Positions 1 to 9,592 of a stretch of 64,000 bases of DNA are shown piece by piece. Location of the stretch: the NCBI GenBank assembly GCA_031553005.1, contig JAVBMA010000006.1:1-64000 (forward strand), in the 5' to 3' direction. The translations under genes were made by a program, and so were the position numbers. The notes below the pieces were generated by a model, which saw only the letters and a list, made by a program, of their open reading frames with translations, ran no database searches and was not told where the DNA came from. This DNA comes from RGIG9379 sp031553005. Its GTDB lineage: Bacteria; Bacteroidota; Bacteroidia; Bacteroidales; Paludibacteraceae. Numbering within the stretch: position 1 is the first letter of the stretch; the number at the start of each line of letters is the position of its first letter.

Positions 1-58
1 AATTGTCATTTTATACTGTCGGTTTTAATTTTTTCACTTCTTACATTATAATGTTGTT

Positions 59-3000
59 ATGGGACTTAATGATTTTTTATCAAAATTGTTTGGCAATAAA
101 GCTCAACGGGATATCCGTGAAATCGAACCTTATGTACGGAAAATTCAATCGGTTTATCCGGATATAGAAAAACTGTCAAATGACGAATTGCGGCAACGGA
201 CGAAAGATATCCGTGAACGCATATTACAATATGTCTCGGAAGAGAGAAAACGCATTGATGATCTGAAAGCTCAGATTGAAGGCATGGAAATTGAGGAGAG
301 GGAAAGAGCTTATGAAGATATTGACAAGCTCGAAAAAGTGATCCTCGAAAAATACGAAGAAGTGTTGGAAGAAGTTCTACCCGAAGTTTTTTCAATAGTA
401 AAAGATACAGCCCGCCGTTTTACAACCAACGAAGAAATTGAAGTAACAGCTACCGAGCAGGATCGCACGTTGGCTGCTACCCGCGATTTTGTTGAAATAG
501 ACGGAGATAAAGCTATTTATAAAAATCATTGGAAAGCCGGAGGAAACGACACCATTTGGAATATGATACATTACGATGTTCAATTATTCGGTGGTGTAGT
601 TTTGCATAAAGGAAAGATTGCCGAAATGGCAACCGGAGAAGGTAAAACATTGGTTGCTACCTTGCCTGTTTTCCTGAATGCGCTTACCGGAAACGGAGTT
701 CACGTGATTACCGTAAATGATTACCTCGCAAAACGTGACTCGGAATGGATGGGACCTTTATATCAGTTTCATGGATTGACGGTCGATTGTATTGACAAGC
801 ACCAGCCAAACTCTGACGGACGTAGAAAAGCATATTTATCAGATATAACCTTTGGGACCAATAACGAGTTCGGGTTTGATTACCTTCGTGATAACATGGC
901 GACTTCGCCCGAAGATCTGGTACAGAGAAAACATAACTATGCGATTGTCGATGAGGTTGACTCCGTTTTGATCGACGATGCCCGTACACCATTGATTATT
1001 TCCGGCCCTGTACCTAAAGGCGAAGACCAGCAATTTGAAGAGTTGTGTCCACGTGTCGAAAAATTAGTAGGACTGCAACGCACAATGGCTACCAACTACC
1101 TGACGGATGCAAAACGGCAACTTAAATCTTCAGACAAGAAAGAAGCCGAAGAAGGCGCTTTAGCTCTGTTCCGTTCTTATAAAGCACTTCCTAAGAACAA
1201 GCCGTTGATTAAGTTCTTAAGTGAACCCGGAATAAAGGCTACTTTATTAAAAACCGAAGAATACTATATGGCGGAAAATAACCGGAATATGCATATTGCA
1301 ACCGATCCGTTATATTTTGTTATCGACGAAAAAAATAATAGCATTGAGCTTACCGACAAAGGTATTGATGCTTTAACGGGAGCTTCCGAAGACCCTCAGT
1401 TTTTCGTTCTTCCCGATATCGGAAGTGAAATAGCCGAAATAGAAAAATCGTCGCTATCTGCCGAATCCAAGCAGGAAGAAAAAGACACTCTGATGCAAAA
1501 CTACTCCATTAAGTCAGAGCGCGTACATACAATCAATCAATTATTGAAAGCATACACTCTGTTCGAAAAAGATGATGAATACGTTATCGTAGACAACAAA
1601 GTCAAGATCGTTGACGAACAGACCGGCCGTATTATGGAAGGACGCCGTTATTCCGACGGACTGCATCAGGCGATCGAAGCAAAGGAACGCGTGAAGGTAG
1701 AAGCTGCAACTCAGACTTTTGCAACCATTACCCTGCAAAACTACTTCAGGATGTACCATAAGCTGGCAGGGATGACAGGTACGGCAGAAACCGAAGCAGG
1801 AGAGTTGTGGAGTATCTACAAACTTGATGTTGTGGTTATTCCTACCAACCGGATGATTGCGCGGAACGATATGGAAGACCGTGTTTTCCGTACTAAAAGG
1901 GAAAAATATAACGCCGTAATTGATGAAGTTGCTTTATTGACAGAAAACGGCCGCCCTGTATTAGTCGGAACCACATCGGTGGAAATCTCCGAATTAATCA
2001 GCCGTATGTTGACATTGCGCAAGATAAAACACAATGTGTTGAATGCGAAATTGCACCAGAAAGAAGCCGATATCGTTGCTGAAGCCGGAAAAGGAAGCAC
2101 TGTAACTATTGCTACCAATATGGCAGGACGTGGTACGGACATCAAACTTTCCACCGAAGTGAAAGATGCAGGCGGATTGGCTATTATCGGTACCGAAAGA
2201 CACGAATCCCGCCGTGTGGACAGACAGTTGAGAGGACGTTCAGGACGTCAGGGAGACCCCGGATCCTCTATCTTTTATGTCTCTCTTGAAGACGATCTTA
2301 TGCGTTTGTTCGGATCCGAAAAGATCTCGGGCGTAATGGATAGGTTAGGGTTCAAAGAAGGCGAAGTAATTGAGCATTCAATGATTTCCAAATCAATCGA
2401 ACGTGCACAGAGAAAAGTGGAAGAAAATCACTTCGGAATTCGTAAACGCCTGTTGGAATATGACGACGTAATGAATGCCCAACGTGAGGTTATTTATAAA
2501 AAACGTCGCCAGACACTTATGGGTGAACGTATGGGAGTAAATATCATGAATATGATTTACGACTCTATACAAGCCATTATTGAAGGAACAAAAGAAACAC
2601 TTGATTTTGAATCTTTCCAAGAAGAGTTGATGCGCGTATTGTCTATTGATTCTCCTGTGTCGGAAGAAGAGTTCCGCACCATGAAAGAAGATGCTTTGGT
2701 CGAACAGGTATTCGAATCTGCAATGCAGGCTTTCAAACGGAAAACAGACCGGATATCTGAAGTCGCATATCCGGTTATCAAAGACGTTTATGAAAAACAA
2801 GGAGCTCAGTATGAAAATATCCTGATACCGATTACAGACGGAAAAAGAATGTACAATGTTCCGGTTAATTTAAAAGCAGCTTACGAATCAGAAGGAAAAG
2901 AGATCGTTAAGGTTTTTGAAAAAGCCATTTTACTTCATACTATTGATGATAACTGGAAGGAGCATTTGCGCGAAATGGACGAACTTCGCAATTCGGTACA

Positions 3001-3343
3001 GAATGCAAGTTACGAGCAGAAAGACCCGTTGTTGATTTATAAACTCGAATCGTACAACCTTTTCAAGAAAATGGTTGACGAAATGAACCGTAAAGCCGTT
3101 TCCGTATTGATGAGAGGACAGATACCCGTTGCCGAAAGGAGAGACGATATAAAAGAAGCAGCCCCTCAAAGGAGGGAAGATTATTCCAAGTATCGTGTCG
3201 GACGCGAAAACGGACCTGCCGGAGCAGCTCCTGAAAGGAGAGTTGAACCGGTTCGGGTAGAGAAGAAAATCGGACGTAACGAATTATGCCCGTGTGGAAG
3301 CGGAAAGAAATACAAACATTGTCACGGACAAATGGAAGCATAA
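59..3343 (+). CDS. secA: Preprotein translocase ATPase SecA
   Basis: SecA is the ATPase motor that pushes unfolded preproteins through SecYEG at the inner membrane. The 1094-residue product has the Walker A loop GEGKTLVA near residue 193, the DEVDSVLIDDART Walker B/DEAD-like segment near residue 300, and the second helicase domain with TNMAGRGTDIKL and RQLRGRSGRQGDPG. The C-terminus ends in the zinc-binding CPCGSGKKYKHCHG tail that contacts SecB or ribosomes in other bacteria. It is longer than the E. coli protein (about 900 residues), as is usual in Bacteroidota because of insertions in the N-terminal half. The ATG at 59 starts the conserved MGLNDFLSKLFGNK. A terminator-like hairpin follows, so it is probably monocistronic. 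Confidence 0.98.
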   Translation: MGLNDFLSKLFGNKAQRDIREIEPYVRKIQSVYPDIEKLSNDELRQRTKDIRERILQYVSEERKRIDDLKAQIEGMEIEERERAYEDIDKLEKVILEKYEEVLEEVLPEVFSIVKDTARRFTTNEEIEVTATEQDRTLAATRDFVEIDGDKAIYKNHWKAGGNDTIWNMIHYDVQLFGGVVLHKGKIAEMATGEGKTLVATLPVFLNALTGNGVHVITVNDYLAKRDSEWMGPLYQFHGLTVDCIDKHQPNSDGRRKAYLSDITFGTNNEFGFDYLRDNMATSPEDLVQRKHNYAIVDEVDSVLIDDARTPLIISGPVPKGEDQQFEELCPRVEKLVGLQRTMATNYLTDAKRQLKSSDKKEAEEGALALFRSYKALPKNKPLIKFLSEPGIKATLLKTEEYYMAENNRNMHIATDPLYFVIDEKNNSIELTDKGIDALTGASEDPQFFVLPDIGSEIAEIEKSSLSAESKQEEKDTLMQNYSIKSERVHTINQLLKAYTLFEKDDEYVIVDNKVKIVDEQTGRIMEGRRYSDGLHQAIEAKERVKVEAATQTFATITLQNYFRMYHKLAGMTGTAETEAGELWSIYKLDVVVIPTNRMIARNDMEDRVFRTKREKYNAVIDEVALLTENGRPVLVGTTSVEISELISRMLTLRKIKHNVLNAKLHQKEADIVAEAGKGSTVTIATNMAGRGTDIKLSTEVKDAGGLAIIGTERHESRRVDRQLRGRSGRQGDPGSSIFYVSLEDDLMRLFGSEKISGVMDRLGFKEGEVIEHSMISKSIERAQRKVEENHFGIRKRLLEYDDVMNAQREVIYKKRRQTLMGERMGVNIMNMIYDSIQAIIEGTKETLDFESFQEELMRVLSIDSPVSEEEFRTMKEDALVEQVFESAMQAFKRKTDRISEVAYPVIKDVYEKQGAQYENILIPITDGKRMYNVPVNLKAAYESEGKEIVKVFEKAILLHTIDDNWKEHLREMDELRNSVQNASYEQKDPLLIYKLESYNLFKKMVDEMNRKAVSVLMRGQIPVAERRDDIKEAAPQRREDYSKYRVGRENGPAGAAPERRVEPVRVEKKIGRNELCPCGSGKKYKHCHGQMEA

Positions 3344-3352
3344 AAACATAGG

Positions 3353-3410
3353 AAAAGAGAATTAAAAAATTAAGGATCGCACAAACGGAAATAATTTTTA
3401 ATTCTCTTTT
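3353..3410 (+). terminator. secA terminator-like hairpin
   Basis: An inverted repeat of about 18 bp (AAAAGAGAATTAAAAA at 3353 against TTTTTAATTCTCTTTT ending at 3410) starts ten bases after the secA stop codon. The arms are A/T-rich, so the stem is long but not strong. Confidence 0.6.
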
Positions 3411-3424
3411 CTCTTGATTTGCCG

Positions 3425-3783
3425 ATATTTATATTCATTAAGTAGTTTGAGATAAAAACGATTTATCTCTCAATTTTTAAACTTTGATTCTTAGAGTCTG
3501 TTTAAATTTCAATTAACTTGAGTTCGACATAAAAAGGTCTTATCAAAAGCACTACTGCTCCATCCGCCTTGGAGACGCAGCGTTAAAAAAATCTTCGTAA
3601 TGGAGCGTTAAGAAACGTTTTTTGTTTGACGACCGACCGCAGGAAGGGAGAAGTTTAAAACGTTTTAGCGTAATGCAGAAGATTTTTAGCGAAGAATCCA
3701 CAGCGGCGACTTTTTTTGCTTACTTTTTTCATCTGCTGGAAAAAAGTAAGATTTTAAACGAACTTTTTAATTCTTTATTAATT
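3425..3783. other. Intergenic region with repeat-like debris before lgt
   Basis: This stretch has no convincing gene. A long frame continuous with lgt opens at 3622, but its translation looks like translated intergenic repeat and precedes the conserved Lgt N-terminus. It holds an 11-bp hairpin, CTTACTTTTTT to AAAAAAGTAAG (3719–3750), and short direct repeats of GGAGCGTTAA type. I see no clear promoter. Confidence 0.4.
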
Positions 3784-4623
3784 ATGTTGTCATTTATCAC
3801 TTGGACAGTTGACCCCGATTTACTTCATCTTGGAAGCCTTACTGTCCGCTGGTACGGATTAATGTGGGCTTTAGGTTTTTTCCTCGGCTATATGGTTGAA
3901 AGCCGTATTTATAAGAACGAAAAATTGCCCGAAGAATCGATGGAAAGCCTCTTTATGTATATGCTTATCGGGACTGTAGTCGGAGCCCGCATCGGACATT
4001 GTTTTTTTTACGACTGGAGTTATTACTCCCAGCATTTGCTGCAAGTCCTTTTTATTTGGGAAGGCGGACTTTCCAGTCACGGAGGGGCTTTCGGTATTTT
4101 AATCGCTCTTTGGATATTCCATAAAAAAGTGGTCAAGAAAAGTTATTTATGGGTACTCGACCGTGTTGTGATTGCAGTTGCAATATGCGGCGCTTGCATA
4201 CGGCTTGGTAATCTCTTTAATCATGAGATATACGGGCACCCTACCGACTTGCCTTGGGCTTTCCGTTTTATTACTAATATTCATGAATGGCAAAATGGCG
4301 CTGCTCCGGTTTTTTCTGCTCCGAGTCATCCGACACAGATTTACGAAATGCTTTATTGCCTTATTACCTTTGGTGTACTTATGTATATGTATTGGAAAAC
4401 AAAAGCATCACAAAAAGAAGGTTTGATTTTTGGCGTGTTTTTAGTTGGAATTTTCCTTACCCGTTTTCTCCTTGAATTTATCAAAGAAAATCAGGTTGGA
4501 TTTGAAAACGGCATGATGCTCAACATGGGACAACTATTAAGCATTCCATTTTTCCTCTTAGGGTTTTACCTGATATTCCGTAAATCCCCCAATCCATCTC
4601 CAGCAACCCCCAAAAAACATTAA
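3784..4623 (+). CDS. lgt: Prolipoprotein diacylglyceryl transferase
   Basis: Lgt transfers diacylglycerol from phosphatidylglycerol to the lipobox cysteine of prolipoproteins, the first step of lipoprotein maturation in the inner membrane. The ATG at 3784 gives 279 residues and begins MLSFITWTVDPDLLHLG, the family's usual N-terminus. An in-frame ATG at 3622 adds 54 residues that look like repeat DNA, so I reject it. Visible features are several hydrophobic helices, the LTVRWYGLMW segment, the GARIGHCFFY stretch, the R/N-containing CIRLGNLFNHEIYG signature and HPTQIYE. Many lipoproteins in this window depend on it. The flavodiiron gene follows after 44 bases. Confidence 0.95.
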   Translation: MLSFITWTVDPDLLHLGSLTVRWYGLMWALGFFLGYMVESRIYKNEKLPEESMESLFMYMLIGTVVGARIGHCFFYDWSYYSQHLLQVLFIWEGGLSSHGGAFGILIALWIFHKKVVKKSYLWVLDRVVIAVAICGACIRLGNLFNHEIYGHPTDLPWAFRFITNIHEWQNGAAPVFSAPSHPTQIYEMLYCLITFGVLMYMYWKTKASQKEGLIFGVFLVGIFLTRFLLEFIKENQVGFENGMMLNMGQLLSIPFFLLGFYLIFRKSPNPSPATPKKH

Positions 4624-4660
4624 CCACCTTTCACCTTTCAATTTTCACCTTTCAACTCCC
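4624..4660 (+). repeat. CCTTTCAA-type intergenic repeat, copy 1
   Basis: Short tandem-like units (CCACCTTTCACCTTTCAA, then TTTTCACCTTTCAACT) lie between the lgt stop and the next start codon. The first 18 bases are the exact reverse complement of bases 6701–6718, so the two copies bracket the flavodiiron and nagB genes. Confidence 0.7.
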
Positions 4661-4667
4661 AACTATT

Positions 4668-5855
4668 ATGTTCAGAAAAAAAAATATCACCCCATCCCTC
4701 TACTACGTAGGCGTGAATGACCGCCGGAAGTCTCTATTTGAGAACCAGCTACCGTTGCCTTACGGCGTTTCCTATAACTCTTATCTGATCGATGATGAGA
4801 AAGTTGCGCTGATTGATACGGTAGATGCATGCTGTTTCGATATTTTCCTGAAGAAAATAGAAGCCGTAATTGGTAATAAAAAAATTGACTACCTTATTAT
4901 AAACCACATGGAACCGGATCATTCTGGCTCTATCCGCCTTATCAGGGAATGTTATCCCGATATTCGGATTGTCGGAAATGCAAAGACAATTGAAATGATA
5001 AGCGGTTATTTTGAAATTACAGACGGTCTGATGGAGGTGAAGGACGGAACCGTACTGGAATTGGGAAAACACAAGTTAAGTTTTACCTTAACGCCGATGG
5101 TTCATTGGCCTGAAACCATGATGACGTATGACATGACGGAGAAAATTCTCTTTTCAGGCGACGCCTTTGGTTGCTTTGGTGCATTGGACGGAGGAGTAAT
5201 AGACGGGACAATGAATCTGGACAAGTTTTGGGATGAAATGCGCCGTTATTATGCATGCATTGTCGGGAAATATGGCGTCCCGGTTCAGAATGCATTGGGA
5301 AAACTGGAAGGAGTAGAGATTGATTACATCTGTTCCACACACGGGCCTGTCTGGAAAGAAAATATAGAAAAAGTTGTAAATCTATATAGCGGTTGGAGCA
5401 AGTATGAAGCCCAACCCGGAGTTGTCATAGCTTATGGCTCAATGTATGGGAATACAGAACAAATGGCGGAAGCCATAGCCGAGGGTATTGTAGCCGGAGG
5501 CATGAAAGATGTTATTCTGTACGATGTTTCCAAAACAGACCCATCATTCATTCTGAGCGATATTTTTAAATACAAAGGATTGGTTTTAGGCAGTCCAACC
5601 TATATGAACGAGTTGTTTCCCGGTATCGAATCACTTCTCCGTAAACTGGAATCAAGACAGGTGAAAAACCGTATTTTTGCCTCTTTCGGATCCTTTACTT
5701 GGGCAGGTGTTGCCATTAAGCGAATGTCTCCTGTAGTTGAAGCATTGAAATGGGAAGTTGTCGGTTCGGTAGAAGAAAAACAAGCGTTGAAACAAGAAAA
5801 GTACAATGCCTGTTTCTCGCTCGGAATGGATATTGCCGCTAAATTTAAATATTAG
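4668..5855 (+). CDS. Flavodiiron protein (A-type flavoprotein)
   Basis: Flavodiiron proteins reduce O2 to water or NO to N2O in the cytoplasm of anaerobes, using a di-iron site and FMN. The 395-residue protein has the usual two domains. The N-terminal metallo-beta-lactamase-like domain shows the iron ligands HMEPDHSG near residue 83, a conserved His in VHWPETMM, the Asp in FSGDAFG and the His in STHGPVW. The C-terminal flavodoxin domain starts near residue 258 with the FMN-binding loop YGSMYGNTEQMAEA. There is no rubredoxin or flavin-reductase extension, so an external electron donor is needed. The sequence alone cannot tell whether O2 or NO is preferred. Confidence 0.93.
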   Translation: MFRKKNITPSLYYVGVNDRRKSLFENQLPLPYGVSYNSYLIDDEKVALIDTVDACCFDIFLKKIEAVIGNKKIDYLIINHMEPDHSGSIRLIRECYPDIRIVGNAKTIEMISGYFEITDGLMEVKDGTVLELGKHKLSFTLTPMVHWPETMMTYDMTEKILFSGDAFGCFGALDGGVIDGTMNLDKFWDEMRRYYACIVGKYGVPVQNALGKLEGVEIDYICSTHGPVWKENIEKVVNLYSGWSKYEAQPGVVIAYGSMYGNTEQMAEAIAEGIVAGGMKDVILYDVSKTDPSFILSDIFKYKGLVLGSPTYMNELFPGIESLLRKLESRQVKNRIFASFGSFTWAGVAIKRMSPVVEALKWEVVGSVEEKQALKQEKYNACFSLGMDIAAKFKY

Positions 5856-5856
5856 T

Positions 5857-5880
5857 AAAGACGAGGCATGCCTCGTCTTT
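5857..5880 (+). terminator. 24-bp perfect palindrome after the flavodiiron gene
   Basis: Two bases after the stop codon lies a perfect palindrome with half-site AAAGACGAGGCA. It ends in TTT followed by ATTTC and so could act as a terminator. It has the same length and layout as the palindrome at 44639–44662, with different but self-consistent bases. Confidence 0.65.
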
Positions 5881-5908
5881 ATTTCTAATTCGTATTAAAA
5901 TTTTTTAG

Positions 5909-6700
5909 ATGAGAGTACTTATTCAACCGGACTATATGTCCGTTTCAAAATGGGCGGCAAATTATGTTGCTGCCTCAATCTTAAAATTTAATCCTACTGA
6001 GGATAAAAAGTTTGTATTGGGATTGCCGACAGGCTCTTCCCCGTTGGGAATGTACAGAGAACTGATCGATATGAACCACAAAGGCTTAGTCTCATTTAAG
6101 CATGTAGTAACATTCAATATGGATGAATATATCAATCTGCCCAAAGAGCATCCCGAGAGCTATTATTCATTTATGTGGAATAATTTTTTCAATCATATTG
6201 ACATTCCCTCCGGTCAGGTAAATATTTTGGATGGAAATGCTCTGGACTTGCAGAAAGAGTGTGATGAATACGAAAAACGGATAAAGAGGGCAGGTGGAAT
6301 TAATCTCTTTGTCGGAGGGATAGGACCTGATGGCCATATTGCATTTAACGAGCCCGGCTCCTCACTTGCTTCCCGCACCCGTATGAAAACACTTGCTGCC
6401 GATACCATTATTGCCAATTCCCGTTTTTTCGGAAATGATATGTCGAAAGTGCCCGTTTCTGCGCTGACGGTAGGCGTAGGAACTGTGATGGATGCCCAGG
6501 AAGTACTCATTATTGTAAGCGGTTATAATAAAGCCCGCGCATTGCAACAGGCAATAGAGGGCGGTGTCTCCCAAATGTGTACTCTCAGTGCATTGCAATT
6601 ACATCCGAAAGGTATCATTGTATGTGATGATATGTCTACTTATGAAATGAAAGTATCCACAGTCCGTTATTTTCAGTTTATTGAAAAAGACAATATTTAA
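5909..6700 (+). CDS. nagB: Glucosamine-6-phosphate deaminase
   Basis: NagB converts glucosamine-6-phosphate to fructose-6-phosphate and ammonia, linking amino-sugar breakdown to glycolysis. The 263-residue product has the family length. It shows the phosphate-binding LPTGSSPLGMY near residue 40, the active-site FNMDEYINLP near residue 69, the GGIGPDGHIAFNEPGSS loop near residue 136 and the LTVGVGTVMDAQEV strand. The ATG at 5909 matches the family start MRVLIQPDYMSVS. It lies 53 bases after the flavodiiron gene with a palindrome between, so co-transcription is uncertain. A TTGAAAGG repeat starts at the base after its stop. Confidence 0.95.
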   Translation: MRVLIQPDYMSVSKWAANYVAASILKFNPTEDKKFVLGLPTGSSPLGMYRELIDMNHKGLVSFKHVVTFNMDEYINLPKEHPESYYSFMWNNFFNHIDIPSGQVNILDGNALDLQKECDEYEKRIKRAGGINLFVGGIGPDGHIAFNEPGSSLASRTRMKTLAADTIIANSRFFGNDMSKVPVSALTVGVGTVMDAQEVLIIVSGYNKARALQQAIEGGVSQMCTLSALQLHPKGIIVCDDMSTYEMKVSTVRYFQFIEKDNI

Positions 6701-6718
6701 TTGAAAGGTGAAAGGTGG
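6701..6718 (+). repeat. TTGAAAGG-type intergenic repeat, copy 2
   Basis: TTGAAAGGTGAAAGGTGG begins directly after the nagB stop codon and is the exact reverse complement of 4624–4641. Confidence 0.7.
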
Positions 6719-6762
6719 TCGGAGCTTGTTAAAAACTTATCATTATCATTTATTAATTGTTA

Positions 6763-6793
6763 CTTGTCACTTCTAACTAAAATTTTATCTTTG
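6763..6793 (+). promoter_or_regulatory. Bacteroidota-type promoter for the phosphohexomutase gene
   Basis: A −7 box TATCTTTG (6786–6793) matches TAnnTTTG, and CTTG (6763–6766) stands 19 bases upstream in place of the −33 TTTG. The mutase start codon follows about 55 bases downstream. Confidence 0.6.
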
Positions 6794-6847
6794 CACTGTC
6801 GTTTTTTAAACGATCTATTTTATATTGAAAATTAATTTTATTGTTAT

Positions 6848-8593
6848 ATGGATAATACAGCTTTGATTAGAGAGGTTGAGGCCAGAGCGAATATATGGTT
6901 GAGCGGCAATTACGACGCAGAAACAAAGAAAGAAGTTCAACGCATGTTGGATAATCCCGATAAAACAGAGTTAATAGATGCTTTCTATAAGGATTTGGAA
7001 TTTGGAACCGGAGGATTGAGAGGTATAATGGGAGTAGGAACCAATCGTATGAATATTTATACGGTAGGCTCTGCAACTCAGGGATTAGCCAATTACCTGA
7101 AAAAACAATTTCCGACTTTAGCACAGATAAAAGTGGTTATTGGGCATGACTGCCGTAATAACAGCCGCCTTTTTTCTGAAACAGCAGCAAATATTTTTTC
7201 CGCAAATGATATAAAAGTCTTTTTATTTGAAGATTTGCGCCCGACCCCTGAAATGTCTTATGCTATCCGCGAATTGGGTTGCCAAAGCGGTATTATATTA
7301 ACAGCCAGCCACAATCCGAAAAAATATAACGGCTATAAAGCTTATTGGAATGATGGCGGACAATTAGTTCCTCCTCACGATGAAGATGTGATTAAAGAGG
7401 TGGAAAAGATCAAATCCGTAGACGAAATTAAGTTTAAAGGAAATAAATCATTTATCGAGATTATCGGTAAAGAGATTGACGATAAATATATCCGGGCAAT
7501 CAAGGGAATCACTCTTTCTCCTGAGTCAATCAAGAGAAACGAAGACATGAAGATTGTCTACACTCCGATACATGGAACAGGTGTGCGGATTATTCCTGCA
7601 ACCATGCAAGCATTCGGATTCAAAAATATTATTCATGTGCCTGAACAAGATGTGGTAAGCGGAGATTTTCCGACAGTTACTTCTCCTAATCCCGAAGAGC
7701 CCGCAGCGTTGGATATGGCTGTAAAAAAAGCGATCGAAACAGATGCCGATCTGGTCTTAGCTTCCGATCCGGATGCCGACAGAGTAGGGATTGCCATTAA
7801 GAACGACAAGGGTGAATTTATCCTTGTAAATGGAAACCAGACAGCCATGATGCTGACTTATTATCTCGTTCGCCGCTGGAAAGAACTCGGTAAGGTAGAA
7901 GGAAAAGAGTATGTTGTAAAAACAATTGTTACGACAGAACTAATCAAAGATATTGCCGAACGTAATTGCGTTAAATGCTTTGATGTATTCACCGGATTTA
8001 AGTGGATCGCCGCTATTATGCGCGAAAATGAAGGTAAGATGAATTACATCGGTGGTGGGGAAGAAAGTTATGGCTACCTGCCCGAAAATTTCGTACGCGA
8101 TAAAGATGCCGTTTCTACCTGTACAATGCTTGCCGAAATAGCTGCATGGGCAAAAGATAACGGAATGTCGTTGTATGACTTACTAAGAAATATCTATTTG
8201 GAATACGGATTCTCAAAAGAAAAAGGCATTTCGGTTACAAAAGAAGGAAAAGCCGGAGCTGACGAAATCCAACGTATGATGGCAGACTTCCGTAGTAATC
8301 CACCGAAGGAAATTGCAGGCTCTCCTGTAGTTCTGGTTAAAGATTACAATACATTGATAGCCAAAGACAGAAATGGTGTTGAATCGAAATTGATTATGCC
8401 GGTAACTTCGGACGTACTTCAATTATTTACAGAAGACGGCAGTAAAATTTCAATCCGTCCTTCAGGAACCGAGCCGAAGATTAAGTTTTATGTAGAAGTC
8501 CGCGGAGAACTGAAATCATTGGCAGATTACGATGCAGCTAACCAAAAAGCAGAAACAAAAATTGAAGCTGTAAAGAAATCTTTAGGATTATAA
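6848..8593 (+). CDS. Phospho-sugar mutase (phosphoglucomutase/phosphomannomutase family)
   Basis: This enzyme moves a phosphate between C1 and C6 of a hexose through a phosphoserine intermediate in the cytoplasm. The 581-residue product belongs to the longer PGM2-like branch. It shows FGTGGLRGIMG near residue 51, the phosphoserine loop LTASHNPKKYNGYK near residue 153, the Mg-binding DPDADRVGIA near residue 316, the sugar-binding GGEESYGYLP near residue 402 and the phosphate-binding RPSGTEPKIKFY near residue 537. It has its own promoter and a terminator, so it is probably a single transcription unit. Glucose, mannose or pentose specificity cannot be fixed from motifs. Confidence 0.93.
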   Translation: MDNTALIREVEARANIWLSGNYDAETKKEVQRMLDNPDKTELIDAFYKDLEFGTGGLRGIMGVGTNRMNIYTVGSATQGLANYLKKQFPTLAQIKVVIGHDCRNNSRLFSETAANIFSANDIKVFLFEDLRPTPEMSYAIRELGCQSGIILTASHNPKKYNGYKAYWNDGGQLVPPHDEDVIKEVEKIKSVDEIKFKGNKSFIEIIGKEIDDKYIRAIKGITLSPESIKRNEDMKIVYTPIHGTGVRIIPATMQAFGFKNIIHVPEQDVVSGDFPTVTSPNPEEPAALDMAVKKAIETDADLVLASDPDADRVGIAIKNDKGEFILVNGNQTAMMLTYYLVRRWKELGKVEGKEYVVKTIVTTELIKDIAERNCVKCFDVFTGFKWIAAIMRENEGKMNYIGGGEESYGYLPENFVRDKDAVSTCTMLAEIAAWAKDNGMSLYDLLRNIYLEYGFSKEKGISVTKEGKAGADEIQRMMADFRSNPPKEIAGSPVVLVKDYNTLIAKDRNGVESKLIMPVTSDVLQLFTEDGSKISIRPSGTEPKIKFYVEVRGELKSLADYDAANQKAETKIEAVKKSLGL

Positions 8594-8617
8594 AATAAAC
8601 ATATATCTTGAATATAA

Positions 8618-8660
8618 ATCGCGGAAGATCCGGCTAATAGCTTATCTTTCGCGATTTTTT
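8618..8660 (+). terminator. Rho-independent terminator after the phosphohexomutase gene
   Basis: ATCGCGGAAGAT pairs with ATCTTTCGCGAT across a 14-base loop, and the stem runs into TTTTTT, 25 bases after the stop codon. Confidence 0.85.
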
Positions 8661-8766
8661 ATATTATGATGAAGATAAATAGATGGTTATTGATAATGTT
8701 TTTAGAAAGAATAAAGAACATAAGATATACCAATAATGTTTTTATAATAAATATTAATGCTTCTCC

Positions 8767-8899
8767 GCAATATTACCACTAATAAAAAATAGTAAACACA
8801 AAGGAACGAAGCACACAAAGAAAATAAATACAACTTCGTGTCCTTTGCACCTTTGTGTTTATAAAATTATTAATGTTGGCATCAGTTGGTAATATTGCA
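8767..8899. repeat. Nested inverted repeat, 133 bp, intergenic
   Basis: Perfect 12-base ends GCAATATTACCA (8767–8778) and TGGTAATATTGC (8888–8899) enclose a second inverted pair built from AAACACAAAGG and CCTTTGTGTTT. The gap between the neighbouring genes (8594–8948) holds no open frame of note, so this element is its main content. A small non-autonomous mobile element or a relic of one is possible. Confidence 0.5.
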
Positions 8900-8948
8900 G
8901 ATAAACGTATAAATATTTTTATGTTGAACCCCATTAATTAGAAAATTT

Positions 8949-9410
8949 ATGATTAGAACAATTCTATTATGTACAAGTATGCTTGCATTTATCTCATGCA
9001 GCCAACCCCAAAAAGAGACAAACAATAATACCTTAAATAAGCAGGGTAATGAACAAACAAGTATGGTAATAAACGCAGATGAAGGGCGGAAGGAATTAAT
9101 TTTCTCAAAAGATTCACTCTCGATTTCGTTCAATGACCATATCTTAGGGATAGGAGATTCAAAAGAATATTTATTTGAAGCTCAAAAAGGAGAAAAAGTT
9201 CATATTGTTGTCTCTCCTGAAAAATACCCTGCAAATGTTCGGATTAAACAGATTATAACCCCTTCCGGAATTATGGACGGGCCTTTTGGCAATGATATGG
9301 AATATGAGCTAAATGAATCCGGAAAATGGAAATTTATTATCGATGAAAGTAACATGGTAGGAGAAGAATATAACGGCGATTTTACATTAAACGTCTCAAT
9401 AAAAAAGTAG
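8949..9410 (+). CDS. Small exported lipoprotein, function unknown
   Basis: The 153-residue product starts with a short signal peptide (MIRTILLCTSMLAFISC) whose Cys17 fits a relaxed lipobox. A polar Asn/Gln/Thr-rich linker follows, then a compact domain with EAQKGEKVHIVVSP and a final DFTLNVSIKK strand. The alternating hydrophobic pattern suggests a small beta-sandwich, which is inference. I do not recognise a family. It has no close same-strand partner upstream, and hairpins follow it. Confidence 0.7.
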   Translation: MIRTILLCTSMLAFISCSQPQKETNNNTLNKQGNEQTSMVINADEGRKELIFSKDSLSISFNDHILGIGDSKEYLFEAQKGEKVHIVVSPEKYPANVRIKQIITPSGIMDGPFGNDMEYELNESGKWKFIIDESNMVGEEYNGDFTLNVSIKK

Positions 9411-9465
9411 AATTCTCGTCCTCAAAAATATCCTTTTTTGCTCCCGCAGGGAGTAACATAAATAA

Positions 9466-9532
9466 CCGTGGATGAAATCCACGGCAAAAGAACAGATGCT
9501 ATCAGCCCTTTCCGAGCTAATAGCATCTGTTC
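9466..9532. repeat. REP-like hairpin pair
   Basis: Two adjacent hairpins: CCGTGGAT-gaa-ATCCACGG (9466–9484) and a 13-base stem GAACAGATGCTAT/ATAGCATCTGTTC (9490–9502 with 9520–9532). They lie between the convergent lipoprotein gene and cysK and could terminate both. Confidence 0.6.
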
Positions 9533-9592
9533 CGGGATATTCCCTACTTCGTAAACTAATCCTGTCTTCAGAGAGTAATCAGATAAATGAAT

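Noticed and set aside
3622..3783. N-terminal extension of Lgt
   Set aside because: The extension translates repeat-like intergenic DNA and precedes the conserved start MLSFITWT.
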